A DNA stretch of 64,000 nucleotides from JBMNOU01 sp050943215. Its GTDB lineage: Bacteria > Bacillota > Clostridia > Christensenellales > SZUA-584. Below are positions 35,653-43,948 of this stretch, piece by piece; position 1 is the stretch's first letter; every line of letters starts with the position of its first letter. The translations under genes were made by a program, and so were the position numbers. The DNA lies in contig JBMNOU010000004.1 of the NCBI GenBank assembly GCA_050943215.1, positions 1 through 64,000 on the forward strand, given 5' to 3'. The notes beneath the pieces are model-generated. The model was not told the DNA's origin. It searched no databases and saw only the letters and a program-made list of their open reading frames with translations.

Positions 35653-36615
35653 ATGACTAAAATTGTGGTTTTAGATGGATATACGGAAAACCCAGGCGAC
35701 CTTTCCTGGGACGATCTGGCTTCGCTCGGTGAGCTTACTGTCTATGACAGAACACCTGCAGATAAGATCATAGAACGTATCGGGGACGCTGATGCAGTAT
35801 ATACGAATAAAACGCCGATAACCCGTGAGACAATCGGTGCGAGCAGCCGTTTAAAGTTTATTGGCGTGCTGGCAACCGGATATAATGTTGTGGACGTAGA
35901 TGCTGCGAAGGAAAAAGGCATTGCGGTATGCAACATTCCGACATACGGCACAGCGGCGGTCGGTCAGTTTGCTATTGCGATGCTGCTTGAGATCTGCCAT
36001 CATATTGCGCACCATAGCGATGCCGTTTTTGCAGGGCGCTGGACAAATAATGTCGATTGGTGTTTTTGGGACTATCCGTTGATCGAGCTGATGGACAAAA
36101 CGATGGGTATTATAGGATATGGCCGTATTGGCCAGACAACCGGCCGGATTGCACAGGCGCTTGGAATGAAAGTGCTGGCATATGATAATTATAAAGACCC
36201 TGCACTAGAAAATGACACCTGCCGATATGTTGAGCTAAATGAACTTTTGACCAGCTCGGATGTGATCGCTCTTCACTGTCCACTGTTTCCTGATACGGAA
36301 GGCATTATCAACAAGGAGACGATTGCGAAGATGAAGGATGGTGTAATAATATTGAACAACAGCCGCGGGCCGTTGATCGTTGAGCAGGATTTGGCCGATG
36401 CCCTGAATAGTGGCAAGGTTTATGCAGCCGGGCTCGACGTGGTATCGACAGAGCCGATCAAGCCGGATAATCCGCTCTTAAAAGCAAAGAACTGCTTTAT
36501 CACGCCGCATATCAGCTGGGCCCCTAAGGAGAGTCGTCAGAGACTAATGAATATTGCAGTGGATAATTTAAGACAGTTTCTCGCGGGCAACCCGGTTAAT
36601 GTCGTGAATAAATAA
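35653..36615 (+). CDS. D-2-hydroxyacid dehydrogenase (glycerate dehydrogenase / hydroxypyruvate reductase type)
   Basis: A 320-residue NAD(P)-dependent dehydrogenase. Rossmann motif MGIIGYGRIGQTT; catalytic Arg in LNNSRGPLIVE, Glu in VVSTEPIKPDNP, His in ITPHISWAP. The last two match the glycerate dehydrogenase group more than the lactate group. It would reduce a 2-oxoacid such as hydroxypyruvate, or oxidise the hydroxyacid. AGGAGG precedes the ATG. The gene ends in a strong terminator, so the E1 gene that follows has its own promoter. Confidence 0.9.
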   Translation: MTKIVVLDGYTENPGDLSWDDLASLGELTVYDRTPADKIIERIGDADAVYTNKTPITRETIGASSRLKFIGVLATGYNVVDVDAAKEKGIAVCNIPTYGTAAVGQFAIAMLLEICHHIAHHSDAVFAGRWTNNVDWCFWDYPLIELMDKTMGIIGYGRIGQTTGRIAQALGMKVLAYDNYKDPALENDTCRYVELNELLTSSDVIALHCPLFPDTEGIINKETIAKMKDGVIILNNSRGPLIVEQDLADALNSGKVYAAGLDVVSTEPIKPDNPLLKAKNCFITPHISWAPKESRQRLMNIAVDNLRQFLAGNPVNVVNK

Positions 36616-36618
36616 ACA

Positions 36619-36656
36619 AAAAAGGGATGAAGACATAAATCGCTTCATCCCTTTTT
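36619..36656 (+). terminator. Intrinsic terminator
   Basis: Perfect 12-bp arms AAAGGGATGAAG/CTTCATCCCTTT with a 10-nt loop and a T run. It separates the hydroxyacid dehydrogenase gene from the E1 gene. Confidence 0.92.
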
Positions 36657-36690
36657 CATATACAAGCAATCAAAGATATTATATTTACGT

Positions 36691-36714
36691 AATTATATTT
36701 GAGTAAATATAATT
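36691..36714. promoter_or_regulatory. Inverted repeat overlapping the E1 promoter, candidate operator
   Basis: Perfect 10-bp arms AATTATATTT/AAATATAATT with a 4-nt centre GAGT. The right arm overlaps the first bases of the -35 box. A bound regulator here would block or modulate transcription of the E1-SDR-E2 operon. The two FCD regulators are the obvious candidates (inference). Confidence 0.6.
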
Positions 36715-36741
36715 GACTTTGAATATTCTGTGTGATAGTAT
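36713..36741 (+). promoter_or_regulatory. Promoter of the 2-oxoacid dehydrogenase operon
   Basis: TTGACT (36713-36718), exactly 17 nt, and TAGTAT (36736-36741) with an extended -10 TG. The start codon is 39 nt after the -10 box. Confidence 0.75.
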
Positions 36742-36779
36742 TTATATAAAAAACAAATCCATGCAAAGGGGTTGTTGTC

Positions 36780-39254
36780 TTGCCAAAATCACTATTTGTC
36801 AATCCGGAATCTGAGAGAAAACGAGGTAAAATCGTTTTCAAAGATATTGATTTGAATGCCTATCAAAAGACGCTTAAAGATATAAAAGATGCTTTCCCTG
36901 CGGACGATTTGCTCAATCTATTCAGTGACATGCGCCTTATACGCGAGTTTGAGACAATGCTGGCCGGCACACGTACCGTAAAGGAATATAATGGCGTTCA
37001 ATATTCTTATACTGGTCCTGCACACCTTTACCTTGGTCAGGAGGCTGTTTCGGTCGGCCAGGCTTACGCGCTAGATCTTAATGATTATACGTTCGGCAAC
37101 CACAGAAGCCACGGTGAGGTGATTGCGCGCGGCATGTCCGCGATCAGAGAACTTGGGAATGTGGATTTATACGATGTTATGAAGCAGTTTAAAGACGGGC
37201 GGATACTTGGCAACGTCGAAAGCTTTTCCAAAAACAACGGTGACATCAAAGAGCTGGCGGTTGATTTTTTCCTTTATGGTTTTATGACAGAGATTTTCGG
37301 CAGAGAAGTTGGTTTTACCGGCGGGCTTGGCAATTCTATGCACGTTTTTTTCATACCGTTCGGGATTTATCCTAACAACGCGATTGTCGGGGCCGCGGAC
37401 GCAATCGGTTCCGGCGCGGCGCTTTATAAAAAGCTGATGAAACAGTCTGGCATTTGCGTTGTCAATACCGGGGACGGCGCGCTGAGCACGGGCACTGCTT
37501 GGGAAGCGATCAATTTTGCCGCGATGAGACAATATCAAAAGCTGTGGGATGACGAGTATAAGGGCGGGCTGCCGGTGATATTTAACTTCATCAACAATTT
37601 CTACGCGATGAGCGGTCAGACGATAGGAGAAACCATGGGGTTTGACTATTTGGCCCGCGTGGGCGCTGCTTTCAACCCAGATCAGCTGCATGCCGAAAGG
37701 ATAGATGGATACAACATATTTGCTGTGATCGATGCGTTCAATCGCAAAAAACAGCTTGTGATTGACAAAAAAGGGCCGGTATTGCTAGAGACGATTACAT
37801 ATCGCCACAGCGGGCATTCGGTAACCGATCAAAACGCGTATCGGACTAAGGAAGAGATGGACGCGTGGATGCAAACAGATGCGCTAACCCGGTATAAGAC
37901 GGATATGATTGCGCAGGGGCTGATTTCGCAAAACGCGGCCGATAAGATCGAACAAGGATGGAAGAGCCGGATTACTAAGATATTAAAGCATGCAATCGAC
38001 CCTGATCTATCTCCGAGGATGAACTTCTTTTCCGATCCGGACGCTATTGCGCGCAGTATGTTTTCTAACGGATATATAAAAAAGATGGGTGATACAAAGC
38101 CTAAGGTCATTGGTGAAAAATCAGACAATTCAAGGGCCAAAAAGATTGACAGAAAATCAAGGATAGGTGTTGACGAAAATGGCAACATCCTTTCTGCTTT
38201 AAAGGCATATACATACCGCGATGCTATATTCGAAGCGCTGCTCGATAAATTTTATGAGGATCCGACGATGATCATGTTTGGAGAGGATATACGCGAGCAC
38301 GGCAATTCGTTCGGCGTGCTTCAGGGGCTGTACGAATCTGTTCCAAGACACCGGATGTTCAACGCGCCGATTGCAGAAGCTTCGATCATATCTGCAGCAG
38401 TCGGATATGCCATATGCGGGGGACGGGCTGTTCCCGAGATCATGTGGTGCGATTTTCTTGGCCGGTGCGGAGACGAGCTGTTTAACCAGCTTGCAAAATG
38501 GCAAGGCATGAGCAATGGAGTGCTAAAAATGCCCTGCGTTGTGCGCGTTTCCGTGGGTGCCTATTACGGCGCACAGCATTCGCAGGACTGGACATCGCTA
38601 TGCACGCATATTCCCGGCCTAAAGGTAGTATATCCGGCATCACCGTATGACGCGAAGGGTTTGCTGAATGCGGCGCTTTGCGCAACAGATCCGGTTATGT
38701 TCTTTGAAAGCCAGAAGCTTTACGATAAAGGAGAGATGTTTGTGCCTCTCGGTGTGCCGGCAGGATATTACGAAGTGCCGATCGGCAAATGCGATATCAA
38801 ACGGGCCGGAACGGATATCACCATTCTTACAATTGGCCCTGCGCTGTATCCGGCGATGGAAGCGGCAAGCGTGCTGCAAAAGCGTTTCGGACTTGAGGCC
38901 GAGGTCATTGATACGCGTACGCTGGTTCCTTTCGATTATGAAACGGTAATCGAATCGCTTAAAAAGACAAACAGGATCGCAATTGTCACCGACAGCTGCG
39001 AACGCGGCAGTTACGCAAAGACGGTATCGAGCAACCTGACCGAATTTGCGTTTAACTATTTGGACGCTCCGCCCGCCGTTATCGGATCGCGTAATTGGGT
39101 TTCGCCATGTCCCGAGCTCGAGAAGTTTTTCTTTCCTCAGCAGGATATTATTCTCGATACGATCCATACCAGACTGAAAAAGCTGCCTGGCTATGCGCCG
39201 GTATTCGATGTATCTATTAAAGAGAGGCTTCGCTGCGAAAAACTTGGAATCTAA
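36780..39254 (+). CDS. Fused alpha-beta E1 component of a 2-oxoacid dehydrogenase complex
   Basis: An 824-residue thiamine-diphosphate enzyme that would decarboxylate a 2-oxoacid (or cleave acetoin) and pass the acyl group to E2. The alpha half (about 35-400) has FTGGLGNSMHV, the ThDP motif from GDGALSTGTAWEA (about 231) to FINNFYAMSG, and TYRHSGHSVTD. The beta half (about 475-815) has MIMFGEDIREHGNSFG, FNAPIAEASI, the EIMWCDFLGR region and FESQKLYD. Between GDG and NN there are 38 residues, about 12 more than usual, with an inserted segment around QYQKLWDDEYKGG. Most bacterial relatives encode alpha and beta separately. The start is a TTG at 36780, 8 nt after AAAGGGG. The substrate is not known. 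Confidence 0.88.
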   Translation: MPKSLFVNPESERKRGKIVFKDIDLNAYQKTLKDIKDAFPADDLLNLFSDMRLIREFETMLAGTRTVKEYNGVQYSYTGPAHLYLGQEAVSVGQAYALDLNDYTFGNHRSHGEVIARGMSAIRELGNVDLYDVMKQFKDGRILGNVESFSKNNGDIKELAVDFFLYGFMTEIFGREVGFTGGLGNSMHVFFIPFGIYPNNAIVGAADAIGSGAALYKKLMKQSGICVVNTGDGALSTGTAWEAINFAAMRQYQKLWDDEYKGGLPVIFNFINNFYAMSGQTIGETMGFDYLARVGAAFNPDQLHAERIDGYNIFAVIDAFNRKKQLVIDKKGPVLLETITYRHSGHSVTDQNAYRTKEEMDAWMQTDALTRYKTDMIAQGLISQNAADKIEQGWKSRITKILKHAIDPDLSPRMNFFSDPDAIARSMFSNGYIKKMGDTKPKVIGEKSDNSRAKKIDRKSRIGVDENGNILSALKAYTYRDAIFEALLDKFYEDPTMIMFGEDIREHGNSFGVLQGLYESVPRHRMFNAPIAEASIISAAVGYAICGGRAVPEIMWCDFLGRCGDELFNQLAKWQGMSNGVLKMPCVVRVSVGAYYGAQHSQDWTSLCTHIPGLKVVYPASPYDAKGLLNAALCATDPVMFFESQKLYDKGEMFVPLGVPAGYYEVPIGKCDIKRAGTDITILTIGPALYPAMEAASVLQKRFGLEAEVIDTRTLVPFDYETVIESLKKTNRIAIVTDSCERGSYAKTVSSNLTEFAFNYLDAPPAVIGSRNWVSPCPELEKFFFPQQDIILDTIHTRLKKLPGYAPVFDVSIKERLRCEKLGI

Positions 39255-39345
39255 GAGCCTTCAATCGAAGCCAAACGCACTTTGAAATGAAAACACAAGG
39301 ATATATATTTAATAAAGCGTAAAAATAAGGCAAGGAGAGTGTTTT

Positions 39346-40086
39346 ATGATTAACCAAAACGATTTAAAAGACAAAGTCGCGATAGTCACCGGCGGGGCAC
39401 GGGGGATTGGATTTGAATCAGCCAGACTCCTTGGCGAGCATGGCGCAGATGTTGTCATTGCTGACATCCGGATAGGGCTGGCCGAAGAGTCATGCCAAAA
39501 GCTAAGGGGCGAGGGCTTAAGTGCGATGCCCGTAGAAGTCGACGTGAGGGAACCCGATTCCATCAATCGGATGGTCGACGCCGTTATTGAAAAATATGGG
39601 CATATCGATATCTTGGTAAACAATGCAGGCGTTGTTGATGCTACCCCGATGCTGGACCTTACCATGGAAGCGTGGGACAACCTCATTGATATCAATCTAA
39701 GGGGAGTACAGCTTTGCACGCAGGCCTGCTTAAGGAAGATGATAGGGCAAGGGCATGGCAAAATCGTGTTTATGGCATCGCGCGCCGGTGAAATGGGAAG
39801 CGACAAAGTAGCGCCCAGCTATTGCGCATCGAAGGGCGGCGTGCTGGCGCTGGCTAAATCATACGCGATATATTGTGCGCCGTATAACATCAACTGCAAT
39901 GCGATTGCGCCTGGGTTTATCGAAACGGATATGACAAAGGGAAGAGATGACCCGAATTCTGTGCCGATCAAAAGACTCGGAACGCCGCTTGATGTAGCGA
40001 AATCGGTGTATTTTTTGTCATCGGATTTATCTGATTATATTACAGGGGCAATTATAGACGTAAATGGCGGTCTGTATATCAGATAA
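39346..40086 (+). CDS. Short-chain dehydrogenase/reductase
   Basis: A 246-residue classical SDR. Cofactor motif VTGGARGIG, structural NNAG in ILVNNAGVVDATP, catalytic Ser in VFMASRAGEMG, and Tyr-Lys in YCASKGG. The Asp in VVIADIRIG after strand 2 points to NAD(H) rather than NADP(H). It sits inside the E1-E2 operon with short spacers, so it probably makes or removes the complex's substrate, for example by oxidising a hydroxy compound to the 2-oxoacid or an acetoin-like ketone (inference). Confidence 0.88.
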   Translation: MINQNDLKDKVAIVTGGARGIGFESARLLGEHGADVVIADIRIGLAEESCQKLRGEGLSAMPVEVDVREPDSINRMVDAVIEKYGHIDILVNNAGVVDATPMLDLTMEAWDNLIDINLRGVQLCTQACLRKMIGQGHGKIVFMASRAGEMGSDKVAPSYCASKGGVLALAKSYAIYCAPYNINCNAIAPGFIETDMTKGRDDPNSVPIKRLGTPLDVAKSVYFLSSDLSDYITGAIIDVNGGLYIR

Positions 40087-40116
40087 CACACGCATTTAGA
40101 AAGAGGAAAAGTAACA

Positions 40117-41601
40117 ATGGCTTATTTTGTGTTGCTGCCGCAAAAAGGTCTCACGGAAGAGAGCGCGGTTTTGTCGGCTTGGCATGTCGAAGAAGGAGAT
40201 CAAGTCAAAGAGGGGGACGACCTCTTTGACATAGAGACCGGTAAAGCGACATTCAGTGTCGAAAGCGAGACTGCGGGGACCGTGCTCGAGATTATCGCAA
40301 AAGAGGGGCAAGAGATTCCCATCAAGAGCGTTGTGTGCGTGATTGGTTCTAAAGGTGAAACATATACGCTGCCCGGCTCAGAGAATGCGGTGCCGGAAGT
40401 GTTGGCCCCGCAGCAGGATAGCGTGACATTTGTGCTGATGCCACAAAAAGGTCTCACGGAAGAGAGTGCGGTCTTGTCGGCGTGGCATGTAAAACGGGGA
40501 GATCAAGTTAAAGAGGGAGATATACTTTTTGACATAGAGACAGGAAAAGCGACGTTTAGCGTAGAGAGCGAAGCCGCAGGCACGGTGCTCCAAACTATCG
40601 GCAACGAAGGCGACGAAATACCGATAAAGAGCGTCGTTTGCGTCATCGGCCCCAAGGAAGCAAAATATTCTCTGCCTCAGCAAAACAGCCAGGTGCAAAA
40701 TAAAGCATCCTTGCCCGAAGAAACAAAGCCGCAAACTGCGCCGCCTTTGCCGGATGGGAACGGACGTATTTTTATTTCACCACCCGCTAGAATACTCGCC
40801 GAACAGCTTGGTATCGACATCCGAACGGTTATCCCTTCCGGAGAAGAGAACCGCATTACGGTTGATGATGTAAAACAAGCAGCCCAAAAACGCGAAAACT
40901 CAAAACCGGATGAAAATGCGGTGGCAGAATACCGGGTCGTCAAAAATTCAAATATAAGGAAGATAACTGCCCGCAACATGATGCGCTCGCTTCAGGGCAT
41001 GGCGCAGTTTACGCTGCATAGCTATTTTGACGCTACCAGTATTCTGTCTCTCAGGGAAAAATACAAAGAGGATAATATTGACATTTCGCTTAGCAGCATG
41101 ATAGTATTCGCCATTTCAAGGACAATACTCGCTTATCCCGAGCTGAATGCGCATTTTACCGAAGAGGAGACAAAACTTTTTTCTGATGTCCATGTCGGCG
41201 TGGCGGTAGACACGAAAAACGGTCTGATCGTTCCTACGGTTTTTGAAGCGAACAAAAAGAGCCTGCCGCAGATTTCAGGTCAGATCAAATCGCTGGCTCA
41301 AAAGTGCAGGGACGATAAGATTATGCCTGATGAGATAACCGGCGGAACGTTTACAATATCTAACCTTGGCGCGGCGAACATCACGTATTTCACGCCGATT
41401 ATCGTTCCTCCGCAAACCGCTATACTCGGTGTCGGAAATATAGAATATAAGCCAATGCTTTCGGACCGGAGAATTACATTTCTCCCATCAATGAACGTCT
41501 CGCTGACGATAGACCACAGGGCGGTAGACGGGGCTCCCGCTGCCCGTTATTTAAAGATACTCTGCGGGGTGCTTGAGGACTTTACATCAATTTTAACATA
41601 A
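40117..41601 (+). CDS. Dihydrolipoamide acyltransferase (E2) with two lipoyl domains
   Basis: A 494-residue core component. Two N-terminal lipoyl domains (about 3-78 and 103-180) are almost identical in sequence; the lipoylated Lys would be Lys43 and Lys144, each in the motif ETGKATFSVES. An Ala/Pro/Gln-rich linker is followed by an E3/E1-binding domain (about 220-258, ISPPARILAEQLGID). The catalytic domain ends in the active site DHRAVDGAPAARYL. GlyLys replaces the usual AspLys before the modified Lys. The acyl substrate is not predictable. The gene follows the SDR by 30 nt and has a good ribosome binding site. Confidence 0.9.
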   Translation: MAYFVLLPQKGLTEESAVLSAWHVEEGDQVKEGDDLFDIETGKATFSVESETAGTVLEIIAKEGQEIPIKSVVCVIGSKGETYTLPGSENAVPEVLAPQQDSVTFVLMPQKGLTEESAVLSAWHVKRGDQVKEGDILFDIETGKATFSVESEAAGTVLQTIGNEGDEIPIKSVVCVIGPKEAKYSLPQQNSQVQNKASLPEETKPQTAPPLPDGNGRIFISPPARILAEQLGIDIRTVIPSGEENRITVDDVKQAAQKRENSKPDENAVAEYRVVKNSNIRKITARNMMRSLQGMAQFTLHSYFDATSILSLREKYKEDNIDISLSSMIVFAISRTILAYPELNAHFTEEETKLFSDVHVGVAVDTKNGLIVPTVFEANKKSLPQISGQIKSLAQKCRDDKIMPDEITGGTFTISNLGAANITYFTPIIVPPQTAILGVGNIEYKPMLSDRRITFLPSMNVSLTIDHRAVDGAPAARYLKILCGVLEDFTSILT

Positions 41602-41642
41602 CGAATCATTTTATATAATAAAACAGAGGTAGGAGAAACAGT

Positions 41643-42353
41643 GTGGATATCGAAAAATACAGAAGCATATCGCTTCTTGGTATTGTATACTCGCGAATTA
41701 AAGACGATATACTAAAAGGCAAGTATAAGCCGGGCGAAAGATTGGTTGTTAAAAAAATATCACAGGAACTTGGAGTCAGCCATACGCCGATAAATGAATC
41801 CTTAAACAGGCTAGTTATCGAAGGATATGTCGAGTTTATCCCAAGAAAAGGGATGAAAGTCCGCGAGATCGATCTTGAAGAAATCAAGGACACTTATGAG
41901 ATCAGGAAAATGATTGAGCTTTATTGCGCGGAATATACCATCCTTAAGGCTAAAGAGGACAGCGCTTACATCGATGAGATCAAAGGCTTTTCTAATATGA
42001 TATCAAGCGGCTGCTATAAAGACGCTTATCAGGATCAATTCAACGCGTTTTTCGAAAATGAGTCGCAGTTTCACTTAAAGCAGGTAAGTGCCTGCAATAA
42101 CAATAAGTTAATTAGTTTATATGAAAACCTTAAGGCCAATACGATGTTTTATAACAAAATTGTCTGCAGCGATATGCTGCTCACTGAAGCCCGATATAAT
42201 GAAAGCATCAGCGAACATTCGAGCATCGTCGAGGCAATCGTAAAGTACGATATCGATCTGTTGAAAAGCTGTTTAAGCGCACATATAGAAAACGCGATCG
42301 GTTATATCATTGATTCATCAAAATTAACCAGCGAGAGGGCGGGCGGCAATTAG
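41643..42353 (+). CDS. GntR family regulator, FCD subfamily (2)
   Basis: A 236-residue regulator starting at a GTG 8 nt after AGGAG. Winged helix (about 12-78) with KPGERLVVKKISQELGVSHT, PINESLNRLVIEGYV and FIPRKGMKV. The C-terminal FCD helical domain has putative metal-site residues in QFHLKQV and SEHSSIVEAI. It lies within the E2-E3 interval, 41 nt after E2, so it is probably co-transcribed and autoregulated with the complex. It is clearly distinct in sequence from regulator 1. Confidence 0.88.
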   Translation: MDIEKYRSISLLGIVYSRIKDDILKGKYKPGERLVVKKISQELGVSHTPINESLNRLVIEGYVEFIPRKGMKVREIDLEEIKDTYEIRKMIELYCAEYTILKAKEDSAYIDEIKGFSNMISSGCYKDAYQDQFNAFFENESQFHLKQVSACNNNKLISLYENLKANTMFYNKIVCSDMLLTEARYNESISEHSSIVEAIVKYDIDLLKSCLSAHIENAIGYIIDSSKLTSERAGGN

Positions 42354-42451
42354 ACAAGGATCTTTTATAGAGCATGAATTGAAGATTTAAAACGGAATAA
42401 CGCGCGGCAGGTTTCAGATAAGATATGCTGCCGTATTGGGAGATTGTCATA

Positions 42452-43810
42452 ATGTATGATCTGATTGTGATCGGCGGAGGGCCCGCGGGATACCGTGCCG
42501 CAGAAAGGGCAGGAAAGGCGGGTCTTAAGACACTGCTGATAGAAAAAAGGGAAGTAGGTGGCGTGTGCCTTAACGAAGGCTGCATCCCCACCAAAACATT
42601 ACTGTATTCTGCAAAGCTCAAAGACAAAGCGAGAACCGGTGAAAAATATGGCGTATATGCTTCTGACATATTATTAAACCACCTATCGGTGCTTGCGCGA
42701 AAGAAAAGCGTCGTCAGCAAACTGGTTGCCGGCATTAAGATGCAGCTTAAGCAGGCTGGTGTGATATTGGTTAGCGGCGAGGCTGTGATTGCCGGAAAAA
42801 GCGAAGGGTTTGATATACGATGCGGCAAAGATCTGTATAGCGGCAAACAGCTGCTGATTGCCACGGGTTCTGTTCCTGTTATTCCGCCGATACCCGGGCT
42901 CGGTGAGGCTCTTAAACACGGCTTTGCCATGACAAGCAGGGAGATACTTGATCTTGAGACAGTGCCGGCAAAACTTTTGGTTATCGGAGGCGGTGCAATC
43001 GGTCTTGAGCTTGCAAGCTATTTTACTTCGGCCGGATCGGAAGTGACAGTGATCGAAATGCTTGGTACAATCGGCGGTGCAATCGACAGGGATATTGCTA
43101 AAATATTAAAGAAGAACCTTGAAAGAAAAGGTATCCGTTTCCGGCTTGGGTGCACGGTTGCCGCAGTCGGAAAAAACACCGTAACGGTTAAGGATCAGTC
43201 CGAAAAGGAGGAGATTTACGCAGACCTTGTGCTGGTATGCGCTGGGAGGAAGGCGCACATATATAATCTGGGACTTGAAAACATCGGGGTAATGGCTCAG
43301 AATGGCGCGGTGCCAACGGACGATAAATTAATGACGAATATTCCGGGGGTATATGCGGCCGGCGATGTAAACGGCAAGTCGATGCTCGCGCATACGGCAT
43401 ACCGTGAGGCGGAGGTTGCAATCGATGGAATGACGGGCGGGACGGATGCGATGAGTTACCGTGCTGTGCCCGGCGTCATCTATACGAGCCCGGAAACCGC
43501 GGGGGTTGGTGAAACGGAAACTTCCGCCCGGGAGAAGGGGATGGATGTAACTGCAAAGGTATTGAGCTTGCTGTATTCCGGCAGATATGCAGCCGAAAAC
43601 GAAAATGGCGACGGTATCGCTAAGATATTGATAGACAACCAGGACGGCCGGATCGTCGGGTTTCATATGATCGGCAGTTATGCATCCGAAATCATATACG
43701 GTGCGTGCATGATGATCGAAAACAACATGACTGTAGAGCAAGCGAAAAAAATCATATTTCCGCATCCGACCGTGTCTGAAATTATTAGGGAGTGCTTGTT
43801 ACTAATATGA
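42452..43810 (+). CDS. lpdA: Dihydrolipoyl dehydrogenase (E3)
   Basis: A flavoprotein disulfide reductase of about 452 residues. FAD motif LIVIGGGPAGYRAAERAG, the redox-active disulfide in GGVCLNEGCIPTKTLL, NAD motif LLVIGGGAIGLELASYF, and a second FAD motif PGVYAAGDVNGKSMLAHTA. The C-terminal dimer interface has the His-Glu pair in FPHPTVSEIIRE. It reoxidises the lipoyl groups of E2 and reduces NAD. The start is the ATG at 42452 downstream of GGGAG; a longer frame from 42425 is unlikely. It is last in the cluster and followed by a terminator. Confidence 0.93.
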   Translation: MYDLIVIGGGPAGYRAAERAGKAGLKTLLIEKREVGGVCLNEGCIPTKTLLYSAKLKDKARTGEKYGVYASDILLNHLSVLARKKSVVSKLVAGIKMQLKQAGVILVSGEAVIAGKSEGFDIRCGKDLYSGKQLLIATGSVPVIPPIPGLGEALKHGFAMTSREILDLETVPAKLLVIGGGAIGLELASYFTSAGSEVTVIEMLGTIGGAIDRDIAKILKKNLERKGIRFRLGCTVAAVGKNTVTVKDQSEKEEIYADLVLVCAGRKAHIYNLGLENIGVMAQNGAVPTDDKLMTNIPGVYAAGDVNGKSMLAHTAYREAEVAIDGMTGGTDAMSYRAVPGVIYTSPETAGVGETETSAREKGMDVTAKVLSLLYSGRYAAENENGDGIAKILIDNQDGRIVGFHMIGSYASEIIYGACMMIENNMTVEQAKKIIFPHPTVSEIIRECLLLI

Positions 43811-43830
43811 GCAATAAAGACTGGTTTTTT

Positions 43831-43867
43831 AATGATGCTAATGAGGATGAACAAGCATCATTTTTTG
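43831..43867 (+). terminator. Intrinsic terminator of the 2-oxoacid dehydrogenase cluster
   Basis: AATGATGCT/AGCATCATT 9-bp arms with a 14-nt loop and six further T residues. Confidence 0.88.
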
Positions 43868-43886
43868 TTTCGCCCTAAAATATATA

Positions 43887-43915
43887 TTGACTCCGATGAT
43901 AATACAGAATAAAAT
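43887..43915 (+). promoter_or_regulatory. Promoter of the Mrp-type gene
   Basis: TTGACT (43887-43892), 17 nt, TAAAAT (43910-43915). The start codon is 33 nt further on. Confidence 0.65.
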
Positions 43916-43948
43916 CAATTGGCATATAACAAAAATGGAGATATAAAA

